Source: Candidatus Gastranaerophilales bacterium (lineage in GTDB: Bacteria > Cyanobacteriota > Vampirovibrionia > Gastranaerophilales > Gastranaerophilaceae). From it: 45,232 nt of DNA. A program made the translations under genes and the position numbers. The DNA lies in NCBI GenBank assembly GCA_944322865.1, contig CALUQJ010000006.1:1-45232 (forward strand). The letters are read 5' to 3'. This document shows, in pieces, positions 8,725-16,295 of the stretch (the first letter of the stretch is position 1; each line of letters opens with the position of its first letter). The notes under the pieces were generated by a model that saw only the letters and a program-made list of their open reading frames with translations, did not search any database and was not told the origin of the DNA.

Positions 8725-9924
8725 TTATTGATAACCTGATGCTCCGAATACGTTGTAATCAAAAGTAAACTGGATATCAATGCTGGAGCCTTTATATTCA
8801 GGCGGCAATGGTCTGAAAGGCGCTGTAGCCTGAACAGCATGTATTGCAGCTTTATCCGCACTCGGCAGCCCTGATGATTTGTAGACACTACAAGAGAGCA
8901 ATTTGCCGTCTTTTGCAATTTTGAACATAAGAACAACACGCTTACTTTCGTTGCCTTTAGGCGGATCCCAGTTCATTTTGATACGTCTTTGTAAATCGCG
9001 CATATATGGTCCGAAATCCGGTTCTCTTATGGCATCAATCCCCGGGCGCCCATTCGGATTACCCGGTCCCGGATTACCGCCGCCCATGCCGCCTCCGCCG
9101 CCTTTAGCGAGTTTGGAGCCGCCGGATGAGCCGCCTGTAGGGGCAAGCATTGGATTTGGAGTAAAACTGCCGCCGCTTCCGCCTGTTGGAGCACTTCCGC
9201 CTTTAGAAGATGTTCCGGAACCGCTAATCGGTCCTGTTGCATAATGACCTTGTTTTGTTCCGCCCGGAGGAATAGGTACACTAAAAGGTGATGAAGGTTT
9301 CTTTACAACTTTAGGTGTCATCGGTGGTTTTATTGAAGGTCGTGCTGTTGGCGGCTGTGGTTTTGCAGGTTGCTGCTTCTGCGGAGCCTGAACAGGTTGT
9401 TGAACAGGTTTAGCAACAGGTTTAGCAACAGGTTTTACTGCTGGTTTAGACGGCTGTGTTGCTTGCTGCACCATTTTTTTGATAGGATTCTGTGCAGGGG
9501 CTTTTTTAGGAGCTGCTTTTTGTGGAGCTGCTGCCTGTGCCGGTTTTTGAACATTTCCCGGCGGTGGGGATGGCATAGACACACGTCTTGTCGGGTCATG
9601 CTGACCGCCTGCACGGGAATTTCTGTCTGCTCGATAAGGTGTATTCTTATTTATAGGTGTGTCCTCTTTATCAACAAGAACAAATTCTATATCCTGAACT
9701 TTAGGTTCAGGCTTGTTGAATAAAGGCACAGATATTCCAAGAAGCAACAGAATCCACATTATTGCATATCCGACTCCTACCGCTGTCGGATGCAAAAGTG
9801 TGGAAATAATGATTGATTTTTTCAGACTTATTTCTTCATCATCTCTGAGAACAGCAGGCGTAGTATACGTGCTTTTTTCTGTATTATCTTCTTCTGTTAT
9901 TGAATATTTTCCTAAGATAGACAT
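8725..9924 (-). CDS. TonB-like energy transducer with long Pro/Lys and Gly-rich spacer
   Basis: 399 residues. The cytoplasmic N-terminus is followed by one membrane segment at about 48-69 (GYAIMWILLLLGISVPLF), a Pro/Lys/Ala-rich span (~110-215) with repeated KPVAKPVAKPVQQPVQ units, a Gly/Ser-rich span (~230-290), and a TonB C-terminal domain (~300-399: RIKMNWDPPKGNESKRVV, SSGLPSADKAAIHAVQATAPF). It should span the periplasm and pass energy from ExbBD to outer-membrane receptors. The Gly-rich span is unusual for TonB and makes the linker longer than normal (E. coli TonB is 239 residues). No TonB-dependent receptor is in the window. Confidence 0.85.
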   Translation of the reverse strand: MSILGKYSITEEDNTEKSTYTTPAVLRDDEEISLKKSIIISTLLHPTAVGVGYAIMWILLLLGISVPLFNKPEPKVQDIEFVLVDKEDTPINKNTPYRADRNSRAGGQHDPTRRVSMPSPPPGNVQKPAQAAAPQKAAPKKAPAQNPIKKMVQQATQPSKPAVKPVAKPVAKPVQQPVQAPQKQQPAKPQPPTARPSIKPPMTPKVVKKPSSPFSVPIPPGGTKQGHYATGPISGSGTSSKGGSAPTGGSGGSFTPNPMLAPTGGSSGGSKLAKGGGGGMGGGNPGPGNPNGRPGIDAIREPDFGPYMRDLQRRIKMNWDPPKGNESKRVVLMFKIAKDGKLLSCSVYKSSGLPSADKAAIHAVQATAPFRPLPPEYKGSSIDIQFTFDYNVFGASGYQ

Positions 9925-9939
9925 TTTTTCCCTAACACT

Positions 9940-9954
9940 AATCCCCTGGGGATT
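9940..9954. promoter_or_regulatory. Near-perfect palindrome upstream of the TonB gene
   Basis: AATCCCC-T-GGGGATT lies 16 bases upstream of the TonB start. It could be an operator or the base of a small hairpin in the leader; no regulator is identified. Confidence 0.35.
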
Positions 9955-9967
9955 TTCATCTGTATCC

Positions 9968-10007
9968 GGTAATAATTCTAAGTCAAAGCAAACATAAAAT
10001 TATTACC
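9968..10007. repeat. 10-bp inverted repeat between the TonB gene and the upstream exported-protein gene
   Basis: GGTAATAATT (9968-9977) and AATTATTACC (9998-10007) are exact reverse complements with a 20-base loop. It lies just after the stop of the gene at 10015. It lacks a clear T-tract, so it may be a weak terminator or a processing hairpin. Confidence 0.4.
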
Positions 10008-10014
10008 TGTTTTA

Positions 10015-10767
10015 CTAATAATTTTGGTTATAAGAAGCCGGATTAACTGTAATCGGTTGGGTAAGCTGTAATTCTATAGTTGCATTAACAGGAATTTCTA
10101 CGTCATCGCCTTTGTCCCAAATAGATTTAACCAGCCCGCCGCCGGCACCAACTGCCGTGCCTAAAGCCGCTCCTTTACCTATATTACCGCCGGCAAGTGC
10201 CCCGAATACAACACCTGATAAGGCTCCTGCCCCGGCGCCGACAGATAAATCTTTACCATAGTCTTTTACAACATCAAACTTTGTCCCGCCGATTAAAACA
10301 CCGGTATTATCTTCTGTCTTAATAACAGCAGAAATAGGTATCTGAATACCGTATGGCGTTACGATTTGCGTAAATCTTATATTTAATTTACCGTTCATGC
10401 TGCCGTGTTTAGCTCTGGAAACTTCAAGAACAGTACCGCTTACAGAACTTCCAGCCTGTGCGATTAGGTTTCCGTTGTAATAAAAATCAGACCCGAGAGC
10501 GATTGTTACGCTTTGTCCTAGCGCTAAATTTGCCGAATTTAGCGGTGTTGTAACAACTGCCTTGAAAGTTTCACCGGCAGGAACAGTTACAACGCGACCT
10601 TTTAATGTACCGCTTTGCGGTGCTGTTGACGGAGTTAACGAATAATTATTTGTATACGGAGTCTGTGTCTGCGGCGCCGGCGTTGTATAGCTGTAATTGC
10701 TGTCAGCAAATACTGCTGATGCTGTTAATATTATAGCTGTTAATAAAATACCTGCTCTTCTTTTCAT
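10015..10767 (-). CDS. Exported protein with glycine-zipper segment and TrbI/VirB10-like beta pattern
   Basis: About 250 residues from MKRRAGILLTAIILTASAVFA, a signal peptide. I preferred this ATG (10767) over the one at 10779 because GGGGA sits 7 bases before it. The core (VPAGETFKAVVTTPL, IAQAGSSVSGTVLEVSRAKHG, IRFTQIVTPYGIQIPISA) follows the 'stable-value, G-x-V, iv-P-G-i-P' rhythm of the beta barrel of VirB10/TrbI-like proteins. A Gly-rich zipper (GAGAGALSGVVFGALAGGNIG) could insert in a membrane. The downstream neighbour is the TonB gene; the upstream gene shares the same core pattern. The role is unknown; an outer-envelope pore or linker is inferred. Confidence 0.6.
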   Translation of the reverse strand: MKRRAGILLTAIILTASAVFADSNYSYTTPAPQTQTPYTNNYSLTPSTAPQSGTLKGRVVTVPAGETFKAVVTTPLNSANLALGQSVTIALGSDFYYNGNLIAQAGSSVSGTVLEVSRAKHGSMNGKLNIRFTQIVTPYGIQIPISAVIKTEDNTGVLIGGTKFDVVKDYGKDLSVGAGAGALSGVVFGALAGGNIGKGAALGTAVGAGGGLVKSIWDKGDDVEIPVNATIELQLTQPITVNPASYNQNY

Positions 10768-10834
10768 ATTTTTCCCCATAAGTTGTCTAATATATATAAA
10801 TAGTGTAAACTAATTTTTGCAATTTGTCAATTTA

Positions 10835-11449
10835 TTAATTAGTCATAGTATGCGTAATCCAAACAGGATCCGTAAGTATAATAAGCTTATTCTCACCTGC
10901 TCTGAGAGTAGTATGTACACCCATTTTGCGTTCCCTGCCCGGTCGTAATTGTAAGGTAAGTGCGTAATATCTTGTTTGATAATGAGGCATTCTTACGTAT
11001 TTTTCAGGAGGCGCCATCTCTCCGCCTAATATATTATTGTTATTTGAATATATGTAGCCTCTGACAGGTACTTCAAAACCGTCCGGATAAACCATTTTTA
11101 CAATTCGGATTTTCATAGATCCGTTTGTACCGATTACAGGTTCGTGCAAATCCTCAACCCTGCCGTAAAAAACAGTGTCTTTAGGAATGACATTAACTTC
11201 TTCCATATACATGTCATTAGTGGCTATGAACATTGTTTTGAAGCCTTCAGGACAATTTTGTGTAGAAACTTCCGTTGTATTCATAACAGGAATAAACGTT
11301 CCCGTGTCGAGCTGAATCCCGTCATAATCCCGCAATTCAAACTGAATATTCGGCAATGGCTCTTCTGCTGCCGCGTCTGTTTCTTCTGCGGCTGCAAAAG
11401 GCGAACATATAACAAATAACAATGCAAATATAAATAGTATCTTCTTCAT
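10835..11449 (-). CDS. Exported protein, related in pattern to the next gene downstream
   Basis: 204 residues with a clean signal peptide ending at AAAEET. The mature part contains VIPKDTVFYGRVEDL, MKIRIVKMVYPDGFEVPVRGYI and LRAGENKLIILTDPV. These follow the same order as VSGTVLEV, IRFTQIVTPYGIQIPIS and NATIELQLTQPI in the adjacent gene, so the two are probably distant paralogs. It lacks that gene's glycine zipper. No defined family is known to me. A -10 box sits seven bases before the ATG, with no Shine-Dalgarno. Confidence 0.6.
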   Translation of the reverse strand: MKKILFIFALLFVICSPFAAAEETDAAAEEPLPNIQFELRDYDGIQLDTGTFIPVMNTTEVSTQNCPEGFKTMFIATNDMYMEEVNVIPKDTVFYGRVEDLHEPVIGTNGSMKIRIVKMVYPDGFEVPVRGYIYSNNNNILGGEMAPPEKYVRMPHYQTRYYALTLQLRPGRERKMGVHTTLRAGENKLIILTDPVWITHTMTN

Positions 11450-11484
11450 ATTGTATATTATAACATTTTTTTTTGAATATGCAA
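11450..11484 (-). promoter_or_regulatory. Promoter abutting the start codon of the gene ending at 10835
   Basis: On the minus strand, TTGCAT, a 16-base spacer, TATAAT (11462-11457), ATACAAT and then ATG. The start site would fall on or one base before the ATG, so the message would be leaderless. Confidence 0.5.
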
Positions 11485-11509
11485 TTTTTTAGTCATTAAA
11501 GTATTCTGT

Positions 11510-11538
11510 ATAATAAAAAGCTCCCGCTGAGGGGAGCT
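11510..11538 (-). terminator. Terminator of the 429-residue protein gene
   Basis: On the minus strand, AGCTCCCC-tcagc-GGGAGCT is followed by TTTTTATTAT, about 60 bases after the stop codon at 11601. Confidence 0.75.
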
Positions 11539-11600
11539 GACTTCACTTTACTACCATTCTAACCTTTTACTATATATGAGGAATCTATTATCTGTCTTTA

Positions 11601-12890
11601 TTATGCTTGTTGTTCTGTACCCTCCTGTTGTTGAGTACCTTGATTAGCAGCAGCCGGATGTGCTGACTGGTATGCGTTCAAAATTATTACAATTTTGTTG
11701 ATATTTTCAGCGACCATATCTTCATCAGTATTCCAGAATGAATTTAATTCTGAATTTATTTTAGCCTTGAGAGGGTTTACTGCCTGAAGGGCATCGTTAC
11801 CTAATTCAGCTGCTTTTTCCATTAATGCATTTAAGATGTGAGTAACTTCATGCTTGCCGCCGTTGAACCAGAGTGATTTATCATCATAAATGGTTTCTAT
11901 CAAACCGCCCTTGTCGTCATTTATGTAATCCGGTGCATATGATGCGTTCCAGTTATCAAATACATCTAATACATTGTCTTTATTTATTTCTTCAACAGCT
12001 TCGCGCAACTGGTTATCTTTTGTTCCAACACCGTTGACTGCATCAAAAATTCTTTCGTTAATGCTCAGAACTTCCGGTGAAACCTGTCTGTTTTGGGTTG
12101 TAATCAAACTTTCTTGAGGGTCGCTGCCTTCAGGAGCAATTACCTGTACATCGCCTTGCTCTTGTGCTCCAGGAGTTGTTGACTGATCTCCGCCTGGAGT
12201 TGTCGTTGTATCGTCACCGCCAGGTGTAGTTGTTGTGTCATCATCATCGTCGTCATCATTACCCGGAACTTGTTCTGCTTCTGCAATTAATGTTTGCAGC
12301 AATTCAGGGATTAATACCTGTAATTCTTGTGCAATACCTGCAAGTGCTTCAATTTGATTGTTAAGCTGGTCTAATATCTGTGGATTATTTGCCATTTGCG
12401 CCTGCATAACAACTTTTTGTATTTCTGTCTGAATTTGATTTATTCTTTTTAAAACTTCATTAACCTGCTTTTTCTGTTCTTCTGTAAGTGTTGAATCATT
12501 AGCCAGTGCTTCAAGTTGAGTTTTGTAACCGGAAAGATTCTGGTTTGTATTGTTTGCAATAACTCCAATTCTTGTTTTCCGTCCGTCAATATATCCCTGA
12601 ACAGTAGGATCTGTCATGCCTTGCTGTATACCTGTACCCGGATATACCGGCATTGTAGTTGTCGGATATGTCGGACACATTCCAGGATACATCTGATAGC
12701 CAGGCATAAATCCTGAACAACCTGAGAACATGTTGCCTTGATTTAACCAATTGTTCTGTATTCTGTATGCCATATCTGCTGAAACCCACTCAGGCATTGT
12801 GTTGAACTGAATTTGTCCCCCATAGTTTGATGCCCATGTGAATGGATAGCCTGCTGCATTTAATCTTAAGTTAAAACAATTGCAACTCAT
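11601..12890 (-). CDS. Unrecognised 429-residue protein with Asp run and TTTTPGGD repeats
   Basis: There is no signal peptide. The N-terminus (MSCNCFNLRLNAAGYPFTW) is Cys- and aromatic-rich, followed by a Met/Pro/Tyr/Gly-rich span (~55-95), a predicted coiled coil (~130-210: EEQKKQVNEVLKRINQIQ), then seven consecutive Asp and repeated DTTTTPGGD units (~218-245), and a helical C-terminal domain (~270-415) ending in a Gln/Glu-rich tail. The ATG has an AAGGGGA Shine-Dalgarno and a promoter-like element 29 bases upstream that is shared with the unknown gene at 22077-22778. Function is unknown; a surface or structural role is only suggested by the low-complexity linker. Confidence 0.65.
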   Translation of the reverse strand: MSCNCFNLRLNAAGYPFTWASNYGGQIQFNTMPEWVSADMAYRIQNNWLNQGNMFSGCSGFMPGYQMYPGMCPTYPTTTMPVYPGTGIQQGMTDPTVQGYIDGRKTRIGVIANNTNQNLSGYKTQLEALANDSTLTEEQKKQVNEVLKRINQIQTEIQKVVMQAQMANNPQILDQLNNQIEALAGIAQELQVLIPELLQTLIAEAEQVPGNDDDDDDDTTTTPGGDDTTTTPGGDQSTTPGAQEQGDVQVIAPEGSDPQESLITTQNRQVSPEVLSINERIFDAVNGVGTKDNQLREAVEEINKDNVLDVFDNWNASYAPDYINDDKGGLIETIYDDKSLWFNGGKHEVTHILNALMEKAAELGNDALQAVNPLKAKINSELNSFWNTDEDMVAENINKIVIILNAYQSAHPAAANQGTQQQEGTEQQA

Positions 12891-12919
12891 TGTTCATTTC
12901 CCCTTAATTGATTCCCCGT

Positions 12920-12938
12920 ATTTATATAAAGTATTTTT
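12920..12938 (-). promoter_or_regulatory. Shared 19-bp promoter-like element, copy 1
   Basis: On the minus strand it reads AAAAATACTTTATATAAAT and ends 29 bases before the ATG of the 429-residue protein. An identical 19-mer ends 29 bases before the start of the gene at 22077-22778. TATAAA within it can serve as -10. Confidence 0.5.
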
Positions 12939-12989
12939 AGCTGCAAAAATTGCCTTTCCCAGCCTTTTATTATGGCAAAAGCCGATATA

Positions 12990-13649
12990 TCAGGCTTTTG
13001 CGGAGTTTACATTACTTAATATTTTGACTAGATCTTCTTTGGTTAGAGCAGGATTTATTTCTTTAATGGAGGTTAAGCCATGGACTTCTTCGTTAAAAAT
13101 TTCTTTTAAGAGTACCGGATTATAATCATATAAAATTGAGCCGTGCTGTAATATATAGCCGTCTTTGCGAAACTGTGCAGATCCGATTAATTTACGTCCA
13201 TGATAACACAAATCAGCCCCTGTGGAGATAAGCATACAGTAGTCAAAGTGGGTATCCGGACGTTTGGTCGTTCCGAAATCTGTTTCTATTCCGAGTTTTC
13301 GCAAAGCATTAATCAGAATTTGTGAAATTTCTTTATAAGATGAGGTAATATTTTCCCCGTGTTCCAAAAAGTTAACAGGACAAATATAACTATAGGTTAT
13401 TTCATCGTCATGCAAAAGTGCGCGGCCGCCTGTGAGTCGTCTTACAACATCGATTCCGTATTTATTTAGCAGTGAGGTATTGAGAAAATCACTTTTCTGG
13501 TTGCGTCCTAAAGATACGCAGGCAGGTTCCCAGCCGTAGAGTCGGAAAATCGGTTCTTTAAATTGTTTGGTTATTGCAAGGTCAAGCAAATCGCTGTCGA
13601 TCTGCATATTTTCTTTACCGTTTTTTATTTCGTAAGGAATAAACTTCAT
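12990..13649 (-). CDS. lipM: Octanoyltransferase LipM-like / lipoate-protein ligase A family
   Basis: 219 residues, a single BPL/LplA/LipB-type catalytic domain. RRLTGGRALLHDDEITYS (70-87) is the family signature. GRKLIGSAQFRKDGYILQHGS (split: GRKLIGSAQF, then YILQHGS) holds the Lys 153 region that binds the acyl group. Cys 138 in DYCMLIS aligns with the catalytic Cys of LipM, so octanoyl transfer from ACP to GcvH-like domains is more likely than ATP-dependent lipoate ligation, though the two families are hard to separate by eye. The start overlaps the upstream stop as TAATG; it is the last gene of a three-gene operon with two exported paralogs. Confidence 0.75.
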   Translation of the reverse strand: MKFIPYEIKNGKENMQIDSDLLDLAITKQFKEPIFRLYGWEPACVSLGRNQKSDFLNTSLLNKYGIDVVRRLTGGRALLHDDEITYSYICPVNFLEHGENITSSYKEISQILINALRKLGIETDFGTTKRPDTHFDYCMLISTGADLCYHGRKLIGSAQFRKDGYILQHGSILYDYNPVLLKEIFNEEVHGLTSIKEINPALTKEDLVKILSNVNSAKA

Positions 13650-14566
13650 TATTTTTTCTCTTTTTCTCGCTGGGCAAGATCTGCTTCAAACTGTTTAAAT
13701 ACATCATTTCCGACAAACTGTTCAAGAGCTGCGCGTTTGGCATAATAGTCGGATTTTGCTTTCATCAGTATATCAAGTGATGTTCTGTAATAAGCATCGG
13801 TTATCAGAATAACTTCCCGTGTGCTTTCCTGCGATTTGTCGTAAATTCTTTTGCGTTCGGCTGTCATTTCTTCAATCATTTTAAGTTTTTTTCGGGCGGT
13901 CATATAGCTGTAGTAAAGATCAACTGCTTTTTGCTGCAAATCTTCTACTTTGCGGACCAGAATAATCATGTCAGCATCTGTAACTTTTGTATATTTATAG
14001 TTAAGAGCTTTTGTATCCTGTGACATTATTCCTAAGATATTCCCGCCGATAATAGATCCTGTGGCAAGAACAGGGCTGCCCATACTTGCGCCGACAATTG
14101 TGGACATACTTGCAATTGTGGAAAGAACTTTTTTTACTGATTTTTCATCAGGTTTGTCCTCTTCCGGGTTGGCAAGTTTATATAGTGCAAAATTTATTGT
14201 ATCGCTTTTGGTTGCCGCACCTTGCCAGAGGAGGGAGAGATCCCCGACCATTTCTTCTTCATCAAGTTGTAATTCTTTTGCAACTTCTTTTGAAATCTGT
14301 TTTATGCTCAAATCAGCGTAAGTTATCTCGTCAACATTAAATTTTGTATCTTCATCTTCTTTTGCAAACACGGTTGCTATATCCGGGACTTTAGTTTTAC
14401 CGGTTGTTTCAGAGGTTTGTTTTACTTCTACATATTCTTTTTCCGGCTCATCAGAAAGCCCCAGGCGGTATGCAGGAGGACGCACTGTATTAATATCCTT
14501 GTATTCAAGAGCATAACAAGGAGCGGCAAGAGAAATTATTAAGGACAATATCATAACTTTTTTCAT
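13649..14566 (-). CDS. Exported helical protein, tandem paralog B
   Basis: 305 residues with signal peptide MKKVMILSLIISLAAPCYA. It contains LSLLWQGAATKSDTINFALYKLA (split here as LSLLWQGAATK and INFALYKLA), a small hydrophobic/Gly segment (~148-180, possibly membrane-associated) and a long C-terminal coiled region (VEDLQQKAVDLYYSYMTARK, then ALEQFVGNDVF) resembling TolC-like helical hairpins. The order of motifs repeats that of the gene immediately upstream. GGAGG precedes the ATG, which overlaps the upstream stop as TAATG. The family is unknown to me; an outer-membrane or periplasmic assembly role is inferred from the signal and coiled coils. Confidence 0.6.
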   Translation of the reverse strand: MKKVMILSLIISLAAPCYALEYKDINTVRPPAYRLGLSDEPEKEYVEVKQTSETTGKTKVPDIATVFAKEDEDTKFNVDEITYADLSIKQISKEVAKELQLDEEEMVGDLSLLWQGAATKSDTINFALYKLANPEEDKPDEKSVKKVLSTIASMSTIVGASMGSPVLATGSIIGGNILGIMSQDTKALNYKYTKVTDADMIILVRKVEDLQQKAVDLYYSYMTARKKLKMIEEMTAERKRIYDKSQESTREVILITDAYYRTSLDILMKAKSDYYAKRAALEQFVGNDVFKQFEADLAQREKEKK

Positions 14567-15378
14567 TACTTAGCCTCCTGTCCTTTTAAAAGAGTTGTAT
14601 TATAATTATACTGGTATAAATTCAGGTTATCTACAACTTTTTTGCCTGCAAGTCTTTGTAATTCAATGTGATAGCGTTTTGCATTTTCCATAAAATAAAA
14701 TTCTTCTATACGCATGTTGTCATATAGAGCAGATGATATTGTAATTTCAAGAATATCTTCGTTTTCAAGAGCATTAGCATAATTTTTGTGATAAAGCAGT
14801 AATCTTGAACGCGTTTCTTTTAATTGGGTTAAGCTGCTTTTGTAATTGTAATATGCCTCAATAATTTTATCCTGTAAGTTTTCAACAAGACCTGCGAGTT
14901 CAATTAATTCGGTATCAGTTAACGGAATTTCAGTCGGTACATTTTTTCTGTTGATGAAGTTTTGAGCAAGCCTGCCGGCAGAATATGCAGCGGTTTGCGT
15001 CATATAATCCGCTCCGATAAGTGACGGCGCAAAAGATGCGCCTGCGACTATTGCTGAAAGGGTTTTTGCCATTAATGATGAATGTATTCTACGCTGGCTT
15101 TCCGGAGTAGAAAGTTTTTTAAGCGCGAATCCTATTACCTGATTATTCTCAACAGTACCTTTCCAGAGGTTTTCGATATCCTGCAAGTCTTTTTCTTTTT
15201 GCAGCTTTACAAGCTCCTGCATTATTTGTTCATCAGTCAGAACAAGTGATTCTTTTTTCTTAACTTTAACTTCAGGCAGTTCTATTTTAGGCTTCTCTAC
15301 ATTTTGCAGATGAACTTCTGCCGCTATTGCAGGCATGGTCATTGTACATAATAAAAATAAAACTGCTATCTTCTTCAT
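14566..15378 (-). CDS. Exported helical protein, tandem paralog A
   Basis: About 270 residues from MKKIAVLFLLCTMTMPAIAA (ATG at 15378; an in-frame TTG at 15396 would add a non-signal leader). Motifs IENLWKGTVENNQVIGFALK, TLSAIVAGASF and LVENLQDKIIEAYYNYKSSL match those of the next gene, so the pair arose by duplication. The C-terminus (YHIELQRLAGKKVVDNLNLY) looks like the end of a TolC-like helix. The -10-like TATAAA ends 6 bases before the ATG and there is no Shine-Dalgarno, so the operon message may be leaderless. Function unknown. Confidence 0.6.
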   Translation of the reverse strand: MKKIAVLFLLCTMTMPAIAAEVHLQNVEKPKIELPEVKVKKKESLVLTDEQIMQELVKLQKEKDLQDIENLWKGTVENNQVIGFALKKLSTPESQRRIHSSLMAKTLSAIVAGASFAPSLIGADYMTQTAAYSAGRLAQNFINRKNVPTEIPLTDTELIELAGLVENLQDKIIEAYYNYKSSLTQLKETRSRLLLYHKNYANALENEDILEITISSALYDNMRIEEFYFMENAKRYHIELQRLAGKKVVDNLNLYQYNYNTTLLKGQEAK

Positions 15379-15444
15379 AATTATTTTATAACACAATTTA
15401 ATTTATAAATCCAATGATTGATTAAGTTATACATCAAAAGATTG

Positions 15445-15472
15445 TTCTATAGAGTGCGTAAAATCTATAGAA
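15445..15472. promoter_or_regulatory. Inverted repeat upstream of the TPR gene (operator candidate)
   Basis: TTCTATAG (15445-15452) and CTATAGAA (15465-15472) are exact reverse complements with a 12-base spacer. The repeat ends 22 bases before the GTG start of the TPR gene, in the promoter region between divergent genes. Confidence 0.4.
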
Positions 15473-15494
15473 TTAATATTGAAGAGAGGTTTTT

Positions 15495-16244
15495 GTGGCT
15501 ACAGAAGTAACAAATCTAAAAACTATACAGAAAGCAAAGACTAAACCCGTTAACAATTTTTGCTTAAAGGCTGATGCGCTCAGGAACGAAAATTCCTTTA
15601 AAGAAGCAGCAGCAAATTATCTAAATGCAATTCTTATAGACCGGGATGATGCGCATTCTTATTACGGGCTGGGAGTTTGTTATAAGCATCTGGAAAACTA
15701 CGCAAAAGCCATAAGATATTTAGAAAAAGCCACTGAAATTGATAACGAATATTACGAAGCCTTTTTTGAAATGGGAGTCTGTCATCTTCTTGAAGGGATA
15801 CCTTGCGGAGCCATAAAGAATTTTGTCAGGGCAATACAGATAAATCCGGAAAAACCTGAGGCAATACTTCAATTAGGTATCTCTCATGAATTATGCGAAG
15901 AATATGATTTAGCACTGATGATTTATCAAAAATTAATCGAAAATTCTCCGGGATTTTTAAAGGCTTATGACCATAAATCAACCCTTTTGATGAAGCTTGA
16001 CCGGTATCAGGAAGCCTCAAAAGTGTTGAACGAACTTATTAAACTCAACCCCGAGTACTATCGTGCCTATGTAGGCATAGCAATTTGTTTTGACAAACTG
16101 GGTAAAAAAAGTGATGCGCAAAGATACTACAGAAAGTTTTTGATTATGAAACCGTTTTCTCATCAGGCTCAGTTTGTCAAAAACAGGTTGCTTAAATTAA
16201 AATCTCTGAGTTCAAAAAAACAAAACTTAAAACTTGTCGAATAA
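15495..16244 (+). CDS. Tetratricopeptide repeat protein
   Basis: 249 residues, almost entirely made of consecutive 34-residue TPR units (AHSYYGLGVCYKHLENYAKA, YYEAFFEMGVCHLLEG, PEAILQLGISHELCEEYD, YRAYVGIAICFDKLGKKSD), with no signal peptide. It is a soluble cytoplasmic scaffold, partner unknown. The start is a GTG 4 bases after GAGAGGTTTT; an ATG alternative is not present at a better distance. It is followed after 51 bases by the ADP-ribosyltransferase-like gene on the same strand, so the two may share a transcript. Confidence 0.85.
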   Translation: MATEVTNLKTIQKAKTKPVNNFCLKADALRNENSFKEAAANYLNAILIDRDDAHSYYGLGVCYKHLENYAKAIRYLEKATEIDNEYYEAFFEMGVCHLLEGIPCGAIKNFVRAIQINPEKPEAILQLGISHELCEEYDLALMIYQKLIENSPGFLKAYDHKSTLLMKLDRYQEASKVLNELIKLNPEYYRAYVGIAICFDKLGKKSDAQRYYRKFLIMKPFSHQAQFVKNRLLKLKSLSSKKQNLKLVE

Positions 16245-16295
16245 GATAGCAATTTTTTCTGTCTTTCTGTTTTTATATAAACAGGTAGAAGGATT

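Noticed and set aside
9027-9281. Open frame on the minus strand inside the TonB-like gene
   Set aside because: It is an alternative frame of the Gly/Pro-rich linker, which has high GC and few stops; it has no ribosome site and no family.
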